Below are positions 42,396 to 55,300 of a stretch of DNA of 61,606 nucleotides, in pieces. The position numbers and the translations under genes were made by a program. How positions within the stretch are numbered: position 1 is the stretch's first letter; every line of letters starts with the position of its first letter. Origin of the DNA: Apostichopus parvimensis (Eukaryota > Echinodermata > Holothuroidea > Aspidochirotida > Stichopodidae); contig KN883927.1 in assembly GCA_000934455.1 (NCBI GenBank), positions 73,061 to 134,666 on the forward strand. The letters are read 5' to 3'. The notes under the pieces were generated by a model. It did no database searches. It saw nothing but the letters and a program-made list of their open reading frames with translations, and was not told the DNA's origin.

Positions 42396-44329
42396 CTGGA
42401 ATATGAAAAGAAAATACATCAAAAGAGGTTCACATTTTTATTTTTTTTATTTTTATGCTTAGCCCAGACATCACAAGAATAAATGTTGATACCACTGTAT
42501 CCCATTTGGGCAGTGGACGTTAATTACATCTCCATCTTCTTCTGGCCGAGAGCTAAAAATAAAAATATCCGTAAATCTTGCAATGCAAGGAGGTGGAAAA
42601 GTTTCCAAGTGATGTTTTCAACCACATTATACCTGCATCACAGAGTGAAATGAAGTTAAAACTTTATATGTTTCCATCAATTCATCTTCCTGCTGTACTT
42701 TAGGCTGTTGACTAATTATTCTCAGACTGGCAATAACTGTCACTATCATTGAAGATACTTATATAATTAACTTCAACCAGTTTCATAAAATTGTACTTTC
42801 TAAATTTTACAAATTGCTAATTGTCTACCTGCCTTAATTAGCCTGTCAAACCAATCAACTACACGGCAGGCTGGTACTAATTAAGATCGGCTGTTTTAGT
42901 GTTAAGTTCGCTGATATACTATCAGTAAGTATTACCATGCATGCAGTAACTTTCACAAGCAGCTCAAGATCATCATAACTAATCATACTCTACATATAGC
43001 TGTACTGACGGTACTGTAAATGTTTTCCCTTACTCCCATCTTTCACTGCTTGCTTATAGTTCCTGAATATTCAACACTTTGCCGTAACCAATTTTAAGGA
43101 AAACACCCATAAGCATTATGTTGATTTTTACTTCTGTGGTTTATCAGGGATCATAGATATTTTATATACTGTACGACAATCGTGTGTTACAGACAGTTTA
43201 AATTTGAGATGATAGAGGCAGTTTTCAGCCTATTTCACATTAATAATGACATATTGTATATGTAATTATTATTCGAAATCCTAATTTCTGAGAAGACCTT
43301 ATTATATTGACAGCAATTTTATAAGTTTTCACTATTAGCATATATATCTGCATATTATTTGTGAAAACAAAGTTTTTTAGATTAGCATACATTCTTTTGA
43401 CAATGTTATTTTTGATAAGTTATTATTCTGCAAAGTGATACTTGTTGATAAACTTGTTGATACCTTGCTGATCACAGACCTTACTGCATTGTCTATACTT
43501 TATGTACAGTTAACTCTGAACCTGTGTTTTTGCATCGTTAAACAAATATGATTATTCATGAGTTTTCATATTCAGAATGTAGGTAATTACCCAGAGAAAG
43601 GGGGGAGGGAGGCATGTACTGTTGTTTTGCATACATATTCACCACAATGCACCATTGTAGCGAATAGAACTGCACTGAAGTGTACGACCATTACCAGCAT
43701 TTCACAAACCCCAAACTGCATATGTTCTGCAGGTTACGGTGTGTGTGTACTGGTCACGTGTAAAATCCCCCAAGGAGTATATAACATTGGTCACATCTGG
43801 ACCGACCAGAGTACTTAGTTAAATCTTGATGGGTTTCACATGATGTACTACCGGCACCCAGCAGTGTGTCCTCTACTAGATATGATCATGTGATCACATG
43901 AACACAGGTAGCTTAGGAACAACACAAATCAGAAAAGGACATAATTGAAATCAAAACAAGTTTGGTTCCGAGCAACTTTCACTGGATTATTAAAGACAAC
44001 CATATGATAAACTTATTAACTGCTGCAGGCTGTCAAGGCCGACAACGTGTATCCATTTTACCAGCTCATGCTTTCTAAAGCACTATTTTGTGTTTGGTCG
44101 GCAACTTTTACAAACCAACATGGATCAAAAGATCAAAATTGATCAAAGTAAGACAATTAAACTCCTAGAGTACTTTTTCACCAATTTAAAATGAATGAGA
44201 ACAAAAATAACAATTCCATTGGATTCTCAACATTTTCTCACTGATTTGTCCAGATAATTTTCCATGTTTTCCTTGATTTTCTTTTTCAAAGAAACTTGAC
44301 CAGTTGAGCTTAATGAACAACTTATACTA

Positions 44330-44560
44330 TTCTTATACATACTGTAGTATATTATACATAGTATACCACATATATTATACATATATATTACACATATATT
44401 GTACATTTATTGTACATTTATTTTACATACAGTATACATTATAGATTATATACTTCATATACATTATACACACAGTAGAATACTGCATAGATTTTACACA
44501 TATATTATACATATATATACTATACATACAGTATATATTATACATAATATACATACATTG
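44330..44560. repeat. TATACATA/TATATTA low-complexity array
   Basis: Dense alternation of TATTATACATA, TATTGTACATTTA and TACAGTATA units over about 230 bases. It is an expanded and diverged microsatellite. No coding frame crosses it. Confidence 0.85.
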
Positions 44561-44566
44561 TGATAC

Positions 44567-44762
44567 CAGGAACTAATTTCTCCAAGCCTGACTGCAAGTA
44601 AAACCTCACTAGTAGTAGCATGGGCATTGCTATTCAGACCTGGTCTTTGTTATGAAACATAACAATGACCTGTTCAGACGCCCTCATATGGAGACTAGGT
44701 TATACATCAGGAACTAATTTCTCCAGGCCTGACTCAAGTAAACCCTCATTAATAGTAGCATG
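44567..44762 (+). repeat. 56-bp direct repeat pair around a 29-base hairpin
   Basis: CAGGAACTAATTTCTCCA..CCTGACT...AGTAGTAGCATGG occurs at 44567-44622 and, slightly changed, at 44708-44762. Between them 44642-44670 is a near-perfect inverted repeat (GGTCTTTGTTATG, AAA, CATAACAATGACC). The arrangement resembles a duplicated target around a small palindromic insertion, but the copies are too long for an ordinary target duplication. Confidence 0.7.
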
Positions 44763-45109
44763 GTTAATGAAATTAATTGACCTTGTTGATGAAATAGTTT
44801 AACAATCTACACAGCAATCATCCTATTTAGTGGTTATTTGCAGACAGTATTGTTCATAACCAATCAACACTTAACCTATTAATCTATTAAATCTATGTTA
44901 TTAAAAGTTGCATACCAAATATTATAGCAGTTTAACCTAGGTAAAATGCACTTTAATAGAGGTCGGAGGAGGGTGGTGATGATCGAAGGGCTCGGCCAAA
45001 TGCCCAAACGTTTCACTGTGGCGTGGCCTAAAAAGGTTGCGAACTGCTGGTTTGAGCTAATGTAGCTCTGCCTAAGCTATCTAGCATGAACAATAACAAC
45101 ATAACATTA

Positions 45110-45180
45110 ACTCAAATCAACAACTATCAACTCAAATCAACAATGAACTCAAATCAACAATGAACTCAAATCAACAAAAC
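45110..45180 (+). repeat. ACTCAAATCAACAATGA tandem array
   Basis: Three to four copies of an 18-19-bp unit (ACTCAAATCAACAATGA) with degenerate edges. Non-coding. Confidence 0.85.
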
Positions 45181-47769
45181 AATCAACTCAACAATCTAAA
45201 TCTGATAGAATGGCACAATAAACTAGTTAACAGTTAGGTCTTGAACGACAATCTCGTGCAGTACATTTCAGAAGTCTTCAAAATAAAAGGGCAAACCATT
45301 AATGTCATGCAGTATATAGAAATGCACAGAGCCTTCATCATATTGCATGAAGTTTTAGAGCTCTACATTTCTAAGATTAATTGATACAACTCAAGCAAAA
45401 TTCTACATGTATATAGTAGATTTCGGACACCAAAATGTCGTGATGATCATGCCAAACCCCAGGACTTCCGTTTGGAATTTAAACTCCCAATTGCTAACTG
45501 ATTATTGTTAATACTAACTGGTATCCTTTTCCTCTTCCTTTGTTATATTCCGTCTATAGTTTTGCCTCTTTTCCTTTCTTTGTTCCAGGACAATAATCAC
45601 ATGTCTACACTCATAACTATCTATTTACTTCTCAACTCCACGATTCTAACATTTCTTGTATATTTACCTACCTACGGTACCCTGTGGACTCTTTCTGCAT
45701 TTTACAATTATGGAAATAAACCTTGCAACTCAAAAATAATCAATCTTTGAATGTACAGTATCCTGTTAAATTGTAATATGTTATTGATTATTAACAGCTA
45801 ATGTCATTATCAATGTGATCGAGAATAGTGAGTCATATATCGTTGAAATTTGTCTGTCATTGTGAGCTGTATATGATGTATCCCCTGCATGTTAGAACAG
45901 AATGCTAGGTGATTTTCTCAACAGTAACGAGGACGATAGGACATCGTCGTCGCAATGACGACCGTACCATACCAACATCAACCACAAATACCGAATGGAA
46001 GAAGACTTCTCCTCATCCACCTAGCTGGTCTACCACCTGTACAAACATTAGAACTGTCTGCTTGTTTATAGCTCAAATGATTCAACTGTGACAGTCAACT
46101 GTCATAATGACAAAAACAAGCCATCTAAGTTGCCATGACAACAGATGAAAAGAGAATTTATTTATAATAGTACTTAGCAACTTTAGGAATGAGGGAATAA
46201 TAAAACTGCCAGTTGCGAATTCCTAAAACCAACAGTTTTTCAACTTCTTATCACCTATTTTAGTTTAAGTGGTAAATTCCTTTCGATATAAGGAAGTAAG
46301 AGTAAGACAGTTTACCTATACAAATAATGGCACTTAAATCATATAAATGTTTATACGTTGTTGTATGCTTGAACATGTCACAGCAATAAATTTTCCAATT
46401 CTTGATTACCAGGCTTGGTTTTATGTTTTTGTTGTACTATATGGATATAGATTACTTTTTAAGTCGCTTAAATATCAAAACAGATGAATCAACAGCCTCA
46501 AGAAAATCCCCAAACCTATCGGGTTTGAATGTCAAATTTACCTGCGACAAACGTAACGTTATCCTCACACAAAAAAAGAAGTTCCAGTGTTTGACACCAA
46601 ACCAACATAGAATTGGTATAGAGACTAAATGATGGTTGGGTAAACAAACAAACAAAACAGAGGTCTCAATAATACTTTTGTAAATAATCCAGGGGTTCTC
46701 AGTAAGGGATCCCTGACCAACTCCTGCCCATGAAAAAAAAATAAATATCAGTCAACGATTTGCACTAGTTGAGCCATGCGTACCCAAAGGACCTTAGGCT
46801 TGATCACCTATACCCAGGGTTGCTATCACTATTTGGGGGGGGCAGATTTTGTTTTTATAGAATAGGGATTCTACAAGTTTTCAACGTGACTTTTGGTCGT
46901 CACAGACAATCAGACAATCGGATCAGACGATCGGACGACTGTTAAATTTGAGCCCTACTGATACACCCTACACATTACATAAATATTAAATACTAGCTAG
47001 TAATTATCCTGCTCTAGTGTGAGTATATTTCATAAAATCTTTGAAGGAATTATGTGTACAAAGATACAAGCATGTTATGTATTTAGACCAGAGAGCGTAC
47101 TGTACCTGCACATATCTGTACATCAATTTCTTGAGTACTCTAGATTAATATTGGTCAAAGTCTGTTATAAGTTACTGTAGGCACAGTAGCAGGATTACAT
47201 ATGAGTATATGGGAGACATTTAAGCGAGAACTTGAAGTGATGTACATTTTCATATTTATTTCTGAAACTAATATGTCTTTATTACACTTGGTATTGTGTC
47301 CAAAATCTCAGTGCCAAACCTAAGAAATCATTTGACTTGTTATTAAACCTTCAAGCAAACTACTAAAATAGGCAAAGTCTACACAGCTGTGCAAGACAAC
47401 AGGGGAAAAAATGAAATTTTACTTCCTATTTTGACAAGTAATTACTATGCAGGTCAAAGGTCAGAAGATTCAGTTACACTTACCTGACCTTTGACCTTTG
47501 CAACAGGTGTCCACCAAACAAAATTGGGGGTTCTTACATTTTAAATAGGATATGAAATCAATCTATGCACTCACATGTATAATGTGGACCTGTCCTAATT
47601 AGACACACCAATTGATGCAATCCCATGACATCTGTTTAAGTGTACCTTTATAAGAGCTGTTCTCACGTTACTGATATCACAGCAGCTGTGTTGTGGGCAT
47701 ACAATGTACAATCGGAGTCCCCCTCATTTTTAAGTCATTAAAGTCGGAAATTACCATTATTTTTAGCTT

Positions 47770-47909
47770 NNNNNNNNNNNNNNNNNNNNNNNNNNNNNNN
47801 NNNNNNNNNNNNNNNNNNNNNNNNNNNNNNNNNNNNNNNNNNNNNNNNNNNNNNNNNNNNNNNNNNNNNNNNNNNNNNNNNNNNNNNNNNNNNNNNNNNN
47901 NNNNNNNNN
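47770..47909. other. Assembly gap (140 N)
   Basis: An unbroken run of 140 N. Its length may be an estimate. It lies on the upstream side of the visible STK17 exons, so one missing kinase exon could be hidden here, but not the whole N-lobe unless the true gap is larger. Confidence 1.
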
Positions 47910-48065
47910 ATTTTCTACATTAAATTTTAAATAATGAGAAATAATCTACTGGCTGTTTTTAAATCACGTTCTCACTGGGCATTTTTTTGAATTACAACTC
48001 ACATCAATTTCTTAATTTACAGGCTTTTAAGGGCAATGGAGTAATATATGCTGATAATAAGCAGA

Positions 48066-48132
48066 AAATAAGGGTATGGGTTGGGTAAGGATATGGGTAA
48101 GGGTATGGGTAAGGGTATGGGTTGGGTATGGA
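48066..48132 (+). repeat. G-rich GGGTAAGGGTATGGGT array
   Basis: About five repeats of a GGGTATGGGT/GGGTAAGGGT unit. The runs of three G could form a G-quadruplex. It resembles degenerate telomere-like sequence but is not TTAGGG. Confidence 0.85.
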
Positions 48133-48450
48133 AATCATTCTAATTCTTTTGACTGACAACTGTGCCTGATTTACCATGTGTTAATGTTCTAAATGTCTAC
48201 TGGCAGAAAAATTCCAGTGATTTTTTTCCCTACTGGCAAACTGGCAAATTAATCAAGAATTAATGTTGTTTCCTACAAATGCAGGCCTGTTGCAGTAGAT
48301 AGACAGTTTGGTAATAACATGTTTTTTATCTCTCTTCAATTCATATTAAAAATCTAGGGCTGACATTACAACAGGTTAAATCACTTGATGGACTGTAGTA
48401 GAGTTGTAAGTACTTGAAACAAAGCAATGTTATTTAAGTAAATAAGCCGT

Positions 48451-48593
48451 CTAACCAGCGGCCGGCCGTTCTAGTATCGTTGCCAGCATGTACAACAAAG
48501 GTTTGTTTATCTCTTCTCTGGGAAGCTGGTGCATGACGTGGAGGAAGTCGTTAGTTGTCTTTTCAGGAACAATAACGTTACCATGACGATTAG
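48451..48593 (-). CDS. Orphan terminal exon of an unidentified gene
   Basis: After the acceptor GTCCACAG| (48594-48595 complement) one frame is open for 46 codons and ends at TAG. It has strongly coding-like content: IVPEKTTNDFLHVMHQLP, REEINKPLLYMLATILERP, AAG. The other two frames close early. The exon starts two bases into a codon, so an upstream exon must end with one leftover base. It is GC-richer than its surroundings. I do not recognise the family. It does not match the STK17 N-lobe, so it is probably the 3' end of another minus-strand gene whose remaining exons lie to the right, or a gene nested in an STK17 intron. Confidence 0.45.
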
Positions 48594-48814
48594 CTGTGGA
48601 CAAAAATTAAAAGCACCAACCCCGGGGTAGTGTTCATCATAACACAGGTTTAATGAATACCTCCGTTTAATACAAATGTTTTTGTCTTCTCAAACAAACC
48701 TGTTGATGAATTGATATCTAATAAACAATATAATCTGTATAGGATACAAAAAGGGTGTGCTACATGTTGACGCAGTGAAGTATTATATATCCCAGTCCGT
48801 AAACAGTTATAATT

Positions 48815-48841
48815 AGCTCATGCATACAGTATGCATGAGCT
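48815..48841. repeat. 12-bp perfect palindrome with 3-base loop
   Basis: AGCTCATGCATA, loop CAG, then TATGCATGAGCT. All 12 pairs match. Confidence 0.95.
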
Positions 48842-48910
48842 GACTTTACACAAACAATTTTGTGATTCAACTTTTAACTGCCTGAGGTATAGCATACAAC
48901 CAGAATGGAG

Positions 48911-48952
48911 GTCCCATCAGGGAGTTGTTATGGAACAACTCCCTGGTCCCAT
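48911..48952. repeat. 28-base hairpin flanked by GTCCCAT direct repeats
   Basis: A perfect 12-bp inverted repeat (CAGGGAGTTGTT, loop ATGG, AACAACTCCCTG) occupies 48918-48945. It is bracketed exactly by GTCCCAT at 48911-48917 and 48946-48952. It looks like a tiny palindromic insertion with a 7-bp target duplication. Confidence 0.85.
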
Positions 48953-49448
48953 ACAGAGGTGTCTTTATACAATGAGTATACAATGAGTATAATAAACATA
49001 GTGTGTGATAAGTAGAGAGGGAATTGCTGGGAGGAGATCAGAAGGGACCGGTTACCATGGAGATCAAAGCTAAATAGGTTACAACATAGCAACAGATACT
49101 GTACATATAACAAGAGTGTTGTAATCATGCAATGAGGAGGGCTGGTATTGGGCAGTGTAGTACAGTATCCAGTACATAAACTCTTTATTGTACTGTACCT
49201 GGGAACAGCCCAAGATAATGTGCATGTTACATCCTTTAAATCTTTAACAGCTTTAATAGACATCTTCGTCCCAACCAGTCCAGAAGTATGATCCAGTATT
49301 CCAGTATACCCAGGGCCATTTCCCTATATACTCCGTTAATCACACAGTAACAAAATGTAATATTTCTCAGATTTAACTGTTCAAACATGATTTCGTCTAA
49401 ACAGCTTCCTATGAATATCAAAAAGAGAAATACATGGCTCAATTGTGC

Positions 49449-49499
49449 ATAAGTTTGGTAAGTACTATAATAAGTTATTATAGTACTTACCAAACTTAT
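49449..49499. repeat. 51-base perfect palindrome
   Basis: The left arm starts ATAAGTTTGGTAAGTACTAT at 49449. The right arm ends ATAGTACTTACCAAACTTAT at 49499. The arms pair without mismatch to a single central G at 49474. It would extrude as a 25-bp cruciform or fold as an RNA hairpin. No transposon ends are recognised. Confidence 0.95.
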
Positions 49500-49599
49500 T
49501 ATTAATAACAATAAGCCTTTTCACTTTATTATCCAGTCATATCACACCACCTGTCTCCCCCCCCCCCCCTCCCTCCCTCCTAAAAAGCATGTAAATTTC

Positions 49600-52500
49600 T
49601 GATGACTCTTACAGCATGGTATCCAGCTGCCAAAAGTCTTGAAGGGAACCTCTTTGAAATAAAACTGCAAAGCACTGTCCCCCTTTAACCCACCTCCCTT
49701 GTGCATTTGACCTACTTTGTATGATGTCACAATCCTAACAAGTGACATTTCTCTCATATAGATAGTAATATGTTACCCAATGGGATCTTGCACTGTGAAT
49801 AGTCCTGAACGATTCAACCACAAATGCCTTTGCCAGTCTTCGGTCTAGACCCTGGTCTAAACGATAACGTCAGTAAAGATGAGCCAGCATGGAAGATCGG
49901 TTACACTAAGTCAGGACAGTTAAATACTTTTCCATTTGATGAAATATTTTACAAATTAGGTCAGGTTATAGGAAGACAATTAAGATTATGAAACTCATAT
50001 TGACTTATATATGATTTGTTTTTTTTTAAATACTGAAAAAATCAAAGCAGTAAGTGGACAATTGCAATAATCAACTTTTATCTCTTCACCAACAATGGTG
50101 TTTGTGGGTTATTAAATTATTAATAATCATTATAATTATGACTTTTACTATTCACTATAGTTTAAAACTGTCATGGAATCTTAATATGACTAAGTAATAG
50201 TATATACTGAGCTAGGATACTAAGCTAGGAATATTCAGTGATTCACCACAAATGATCACATCTGCAGCTATCCAGTGATCAAACGTGAAGGTGAGAGAGA
50301 CTGATATGGAAGTATTTGTGGTTTTGTATGTGCAGTTGTACACCAGTTCAAGACTCAGGGTGGGGATGCGGGGCCGGGGGATAGAGGCGGTTAGCTATTG
50401 ATTTGGGAATATGACCTATCTATTTTTGTGACACAAATCTATTTTATGTATGTGAGATGATCCAAAGAACAGTATTGCAACCACAACCAGCTTTCAAACA
50501 ACTCAAAAGTTTGACAACAAGATTTCTAGAAACTTAATAATATTGATGTTCAGTTTTATCAATTGTGCCATTGAATATCTTTCCCCTCACCACAAAAATC
50601 AACAAACCCTGAATTAGGTTGTTATAAATAGCTCATGATGGGTGGTTACAGAGGATGTAATCCATACGGAACTTGAATTTAACTGTTCCTCCCATCATTC
50701 AGTAACTTTTCTTCTTCACCAATCACTTGGCTGACATCCCATAGCCACAAGCTAATGTCAGTTCAAAAATCACAACTGCCATGTATGGTAATAGCCCTTG
50801 TTGAAGGATTCTTTAAAATTGACCTCCTAACACCCAACCAGACAAGAAGGAAATGCTTGCCACTGGCGATATTGATACCTGTTGCACACAGAGATGGCAT
50901 TGTACGATATAGGTTGCCATTAAAAGTACTGTGCTACCAGATTGGAATGGCTTCTGTGAAAATCTCAAAAACAACTTCATATGCCCACAATCATTCTGAA
51001 AGAGTATAATTCTATAATATCCAGATGAAATTATTGTGTATTTTGTTTTTCAGGGATATTATTCATAGGTATTAGCCAATGGTCACTTGACCATGGAAGT
51101 AATACTTCTTGGACACTTATTGCTGTCAGGAAATGATGTCATGAAGTTTGAAATCCTATGTAAAGCAGGCTTGTTGTGAATTACCAGGTTGTTACCATAC
51201 AATATAGCTATAGTACAATATGTTGATTTCAAAGGTCACATGCCTTTAGTACTTAATTTCAGTACGTTGGTACTGTAAAGTCATAAAATAGTAGTGACAG
51301 GCACTTGGCCTATATAATTCACTGAAAAGTTCTACACTCCTAAATTTCTTGGAATAATATCTTAGAAATATAAGGTCAGAATCTCTGAGATGGTAGGCTA
51401 CTTTTTGAGAAGTAATTTTGGCATATTTTAAGCTTAACTTTAGGCCAATTCTAATGACATTTGGGGGAGGGGGGGTGTCAGTAGTGTTCAACATGTTAAT
51501 AAATCATCTGTATATGCTGTACAATAAGAGTGCTATGGTTATCAGAAGATAGGTAAGCCAGGATCTTGCCACTGATTTCTTTGATCGACCAAAAAAAAAA
51601 ATCCATAACCTTCACACATAAGGCAAACTAGTTATTCCTGCATATGAATTATTCTCTAATAAAATCCTCCAGATTCCAAAATAGCAAAACAACTAACATA
51701 CAAGTATATACAGTATACTGACCTTGTCTACAACAGGACTATTATTATTACTGTTAATACTTCAACAATCTACAGTATTTATTATAGATTTCCATATCTA
51801 CCTGTATGATGTTTGTTAACTAGTTTATTCCTTCCTGTTAATCATGCAGTTCTCATATTAAGTATGTTTTTAGTTCAAGGAAACAGACCTTTACCAATCT
51901 AGAACATATGTGTTGCATATAATGATCTAGAACACATATGTAATCACAAAATCCTTTCTTAGGCTGCTTTCATAGAGATTTCCTGCTTTCAGATCTGTAA
52001 TGAAAATTCCTTTCGCTGCGGTATGTTTGAATAACCTATGTCCTACATCTTCTCTGACCATTCATGTACTGTACATTTAGGTTAGAACTTATTGCATCTG
52101 AAACTACTGCAAGAGGAAGGATTAGCCATGAAGTGAGTCGGTTAAGTAATGCACTGTCCAACCGCTTATGGTCATCAGCATTGGCCCTATATAATATGCT
52201 AGAAATTAAGTCAAATAACCAACACTCTTTTTCCAATTATTTTTCACTCATTGCAGCTACTTGCTTTAACTTAATACTCCTAAAACTGTGACACTACCTT
52301 TGAAATGTCAGAATCTCAAAGTGAATTATTTTCAATTTTTTTTTGTAAGAACTTTTACCCCCCTGAAAATTCTGATGCAATACCGATGGCCTTTATGACT
52401 GGATACAGGCTAGACTTTTGGAATATTTGCTGGACACCCAAGACTGCCCAAACAGCAAAGTGGAATATCCACCCACAATGTTTATGCAATGAAAGACAAA

Positions 52501-55300
52501 GTGCTTTTAATGTAACAGAACTAGTCATCGCTCACATATCAAGAAAAGTTTGGTCAGGTCAGGTCCATCCAAAACTTAAGTGACATTGTGTCAACCCTTA
52601 AAAAGCAGCCCCTTGGTAAAGTATGCAACAAGTGGCTTAGCTTACACTTAGCCATGGACTTGTGCAATATGTCTTGAACAGTAATTGAGTATCACACATA
52701 TCCCAGCATAACACTGTGCTATAATTATCATAGCATTTCTATCACTGGAGTTACTCGATCTGGGAACAAATCTTTACTTGTTGTCGCTCTCACACAGAGT
52801 TGAGATATATCCAGGGATGTCATCTATAATATCAACTGAGGACAACTTATATATTGACATTCTTCTTCCTGAATGAGGCAAAAACAAACCAGCTGAATTA
52901 CAGTGGTACAGACTCAAAACACAATTTACAATTGCTGTGAAAAATGATGTAGTGTGCAGAACACTCATATCCAATAAGCAGTCCTGTACAAACAAAGGTC
53001 ATTGCACGAATTCTGTTATTCCCATGTTGCTTTGATGACTTAAGTCTTTCACAGGCTAGGGCCAAAGACAGAGCAATGTTTACTCAGAATGTTATATCAA
53101 AATAAGATGATTGAATGATTGCTGTTTAATTGAATTGTAACAATGTTTGTGGGGGTTTCAAACTTCTGCAGTATAGTTAGTTACTGTATGGTCGCAAGCT
53201 AGTAATAGTTGTATGTTGTCAGGCTAGATGTATATCATAATCAAGCACAAAACAATTGATTCAAATTACTAGAGATTATAATCCTTTTTCCCACCAATGT
53301 CACAATATCATCTATCCTGGACTACGCACATACTGCATCATTATTCTCATTACCCCACGACAGGGTCTCCCCTGGGATTCCTTATGCGAGAAGTGATAAA
53401 GTTCTGGTTTGTGACAATGGAGGGCGTGAAGCATACCTGAGAGGGAGGGAGGGGGGGAGGGGCTCCGGTGGGTATGGTCGACGGAAAAGATTGTTAAACA
53501 TCCTAATGTCAATCAACCTAACAATAAATTTGATAAAAATGTTGTGTTAAATAGGCACACAAACTTTTTATTTGTTGCTATAATTTAGTGTTCACAACTA
53601 ATTTTTCAATGTAAGATGCTGCCATGGGTTGGATTGCAATCGTTGCATTTTTGACCTTCTCTGAAACAGAGAGGTTGCGAAGTGGCTAATATTTTTGCGA
53701 GGCGGTCGCAAAAAAACCGAGAGGCAGCCATCTCACAAAATGACTACCAGGGGGAACCACGATGAAGGATGAGACTGGGGTAAAAAAAAAATCGCGGATA
53801 TTCCGCGGATTCGCGGAAAAAGCTAATGCCTGCACGATGGTCCAGATGGCAGTACATAATCAAATTGCAGTAGCTTGTCCCACTTATCAATACTGACTAA
53901 AGTAAGTGTACTAAAATCCAGCACGAGTGTCATCATTTGACACTCTCCTCTGGCCCCCAAATTGTACAATCCCTCTTCCTGGTCACTCTACCCCTCTAAG
54001 ATCTACCTGAGAATACAAACTTTATATCTCATCAAAGTGTCATTTGTCTCATGGTCAACATTTAAGCAAAGTGTAATGACTTCTGCTATTCAAAACAGTT
54101 GACCAGCAAGAGCCAACATGTCGCTCACAATGGTTGGTCATTTCATCCAGGTAATTTCATCCAGGTCATTTCTGGCTCGTTAGCAGGCGATATGAGTGAC
54201 AACAGTAGAGATGTTTAGAATGGAGATCTAACGAGTAATCTCCATGAAACAGCGTCGTTCTGAGAAACGCTAGATATTTAGATCCTGTATCGTTAACACG
54301 AAATGACCTTTTTAGTTTTTACCACATAACGTACTTCCTTGTTTAGTACATCATTAACACTGGCGGTAGTTATGGTTCAATAAGATGATCAAATCCCAAA
54401 TACAGTTAAAAAATAAAAATATGAAAAGAAAAACATAAGGATATTATAAGATTTGACATCTCCTCGAAAAAGGGCAGTCTCCTTTAACATGATCAACATT
54501 TAAACCAATGTACCATCCAAATGTCACAATGCTGTTTGGAGACATTCAGTAAAAGTATTTCTATCATACAAGATTTAAGATAATATTTAGCTTTGCTGGC
54601 TTCTCCAATCAAACAAAACTTTGGCACTGAATTCTAAACTTAGAGGGCAGATGGGGCCTTTACCTTTCAAGCAGATTTAAGTCCTTCCACAGAAAATTTC
54701 AGATGTCAGTTTTAACAATTATACAGAGAGAAGAATTTACTGACAGACAATAGACATACAACGGAGGTCAATCATATTAAATCTTATTAGGAAGCCATCA
54801 CAAATAACTGGCAATGTAAATCCTCACCTAGCCTCAGGTCAGGAATCAGGACAACTTAAGTCATACATCATAAAGATCTCTTCCCAAAACCATTACCAGC
54901 CAGGCAGGCAGGCAAATAAGCTAGGCTATAATCTAATATTAATCTCATCAAGGTAGTAAAAATACTTCCTCCATCTGATAAGACTCTTAAAAAAAAGAAA
55001 TTACAACTCCCTATAAAAGTCTCTGTCATTTCATTCACCACTTTCTATTTTTTTTTTCTTTCTTCAGCCCAAGAGATCTGAAAAGCACAAGGACTATCTT
55101 TGTCTCAAATCTCCCAGCAGCTCAGCGGGAGAAAGCCTACCTTCCTTCCGTTAATGGGAAACAAGGGAAGTGAGAGACTGTGTCACATGCATGGGATATC
55201 AGGAAGAGGGAGATAAACATTGCTTCTTGCGTGACCTAACTTTTCCTTAAAAATAACAAGAATATACCCACATCCACATTTATGATTCATAATTTAATAC
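49600..55300. other. Intergenic or intronic, no assignable gene
   Basis: Mostly AT-rich non-coding sequence. Two exon-like segments are noted separately in the findings (52778-52868 minus, 55068-55154 plus). A GC-rich patch at 53640-53830 has CGCGGATATTCCGCGG-type palindromes and looks like a mobile-element remnant. Otherwise nothing is recognised. Confidence 0.45.

Larger units (their letters stand above)
42396..47769. other. Non-coding stretch upstream of the visible kinase exons
   Basis: Probably STK17 intron. I searched the minus strand for the HLDLK segment and N-lobe motifs and saw none. It holds AT-dinucleotide and TATACATA arrays (44330-44560) and a hAT/SINE-like fragment near 44990-45055 (GGTTGCGAACTGCTGGTTTG). 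A tandem ACTCAAATCAACAATGA array lies at 45110-45180. Small open frames at 45909 and 46452 have no recognised content. Confidence 0.5.

Noticed and set aside
50755-52291. Open frames of 75-84 codons (50755-51009, 52064-52291)
   Set aside because: No motifs, no splice context, and AT-rich codon use unlike the three real genes.
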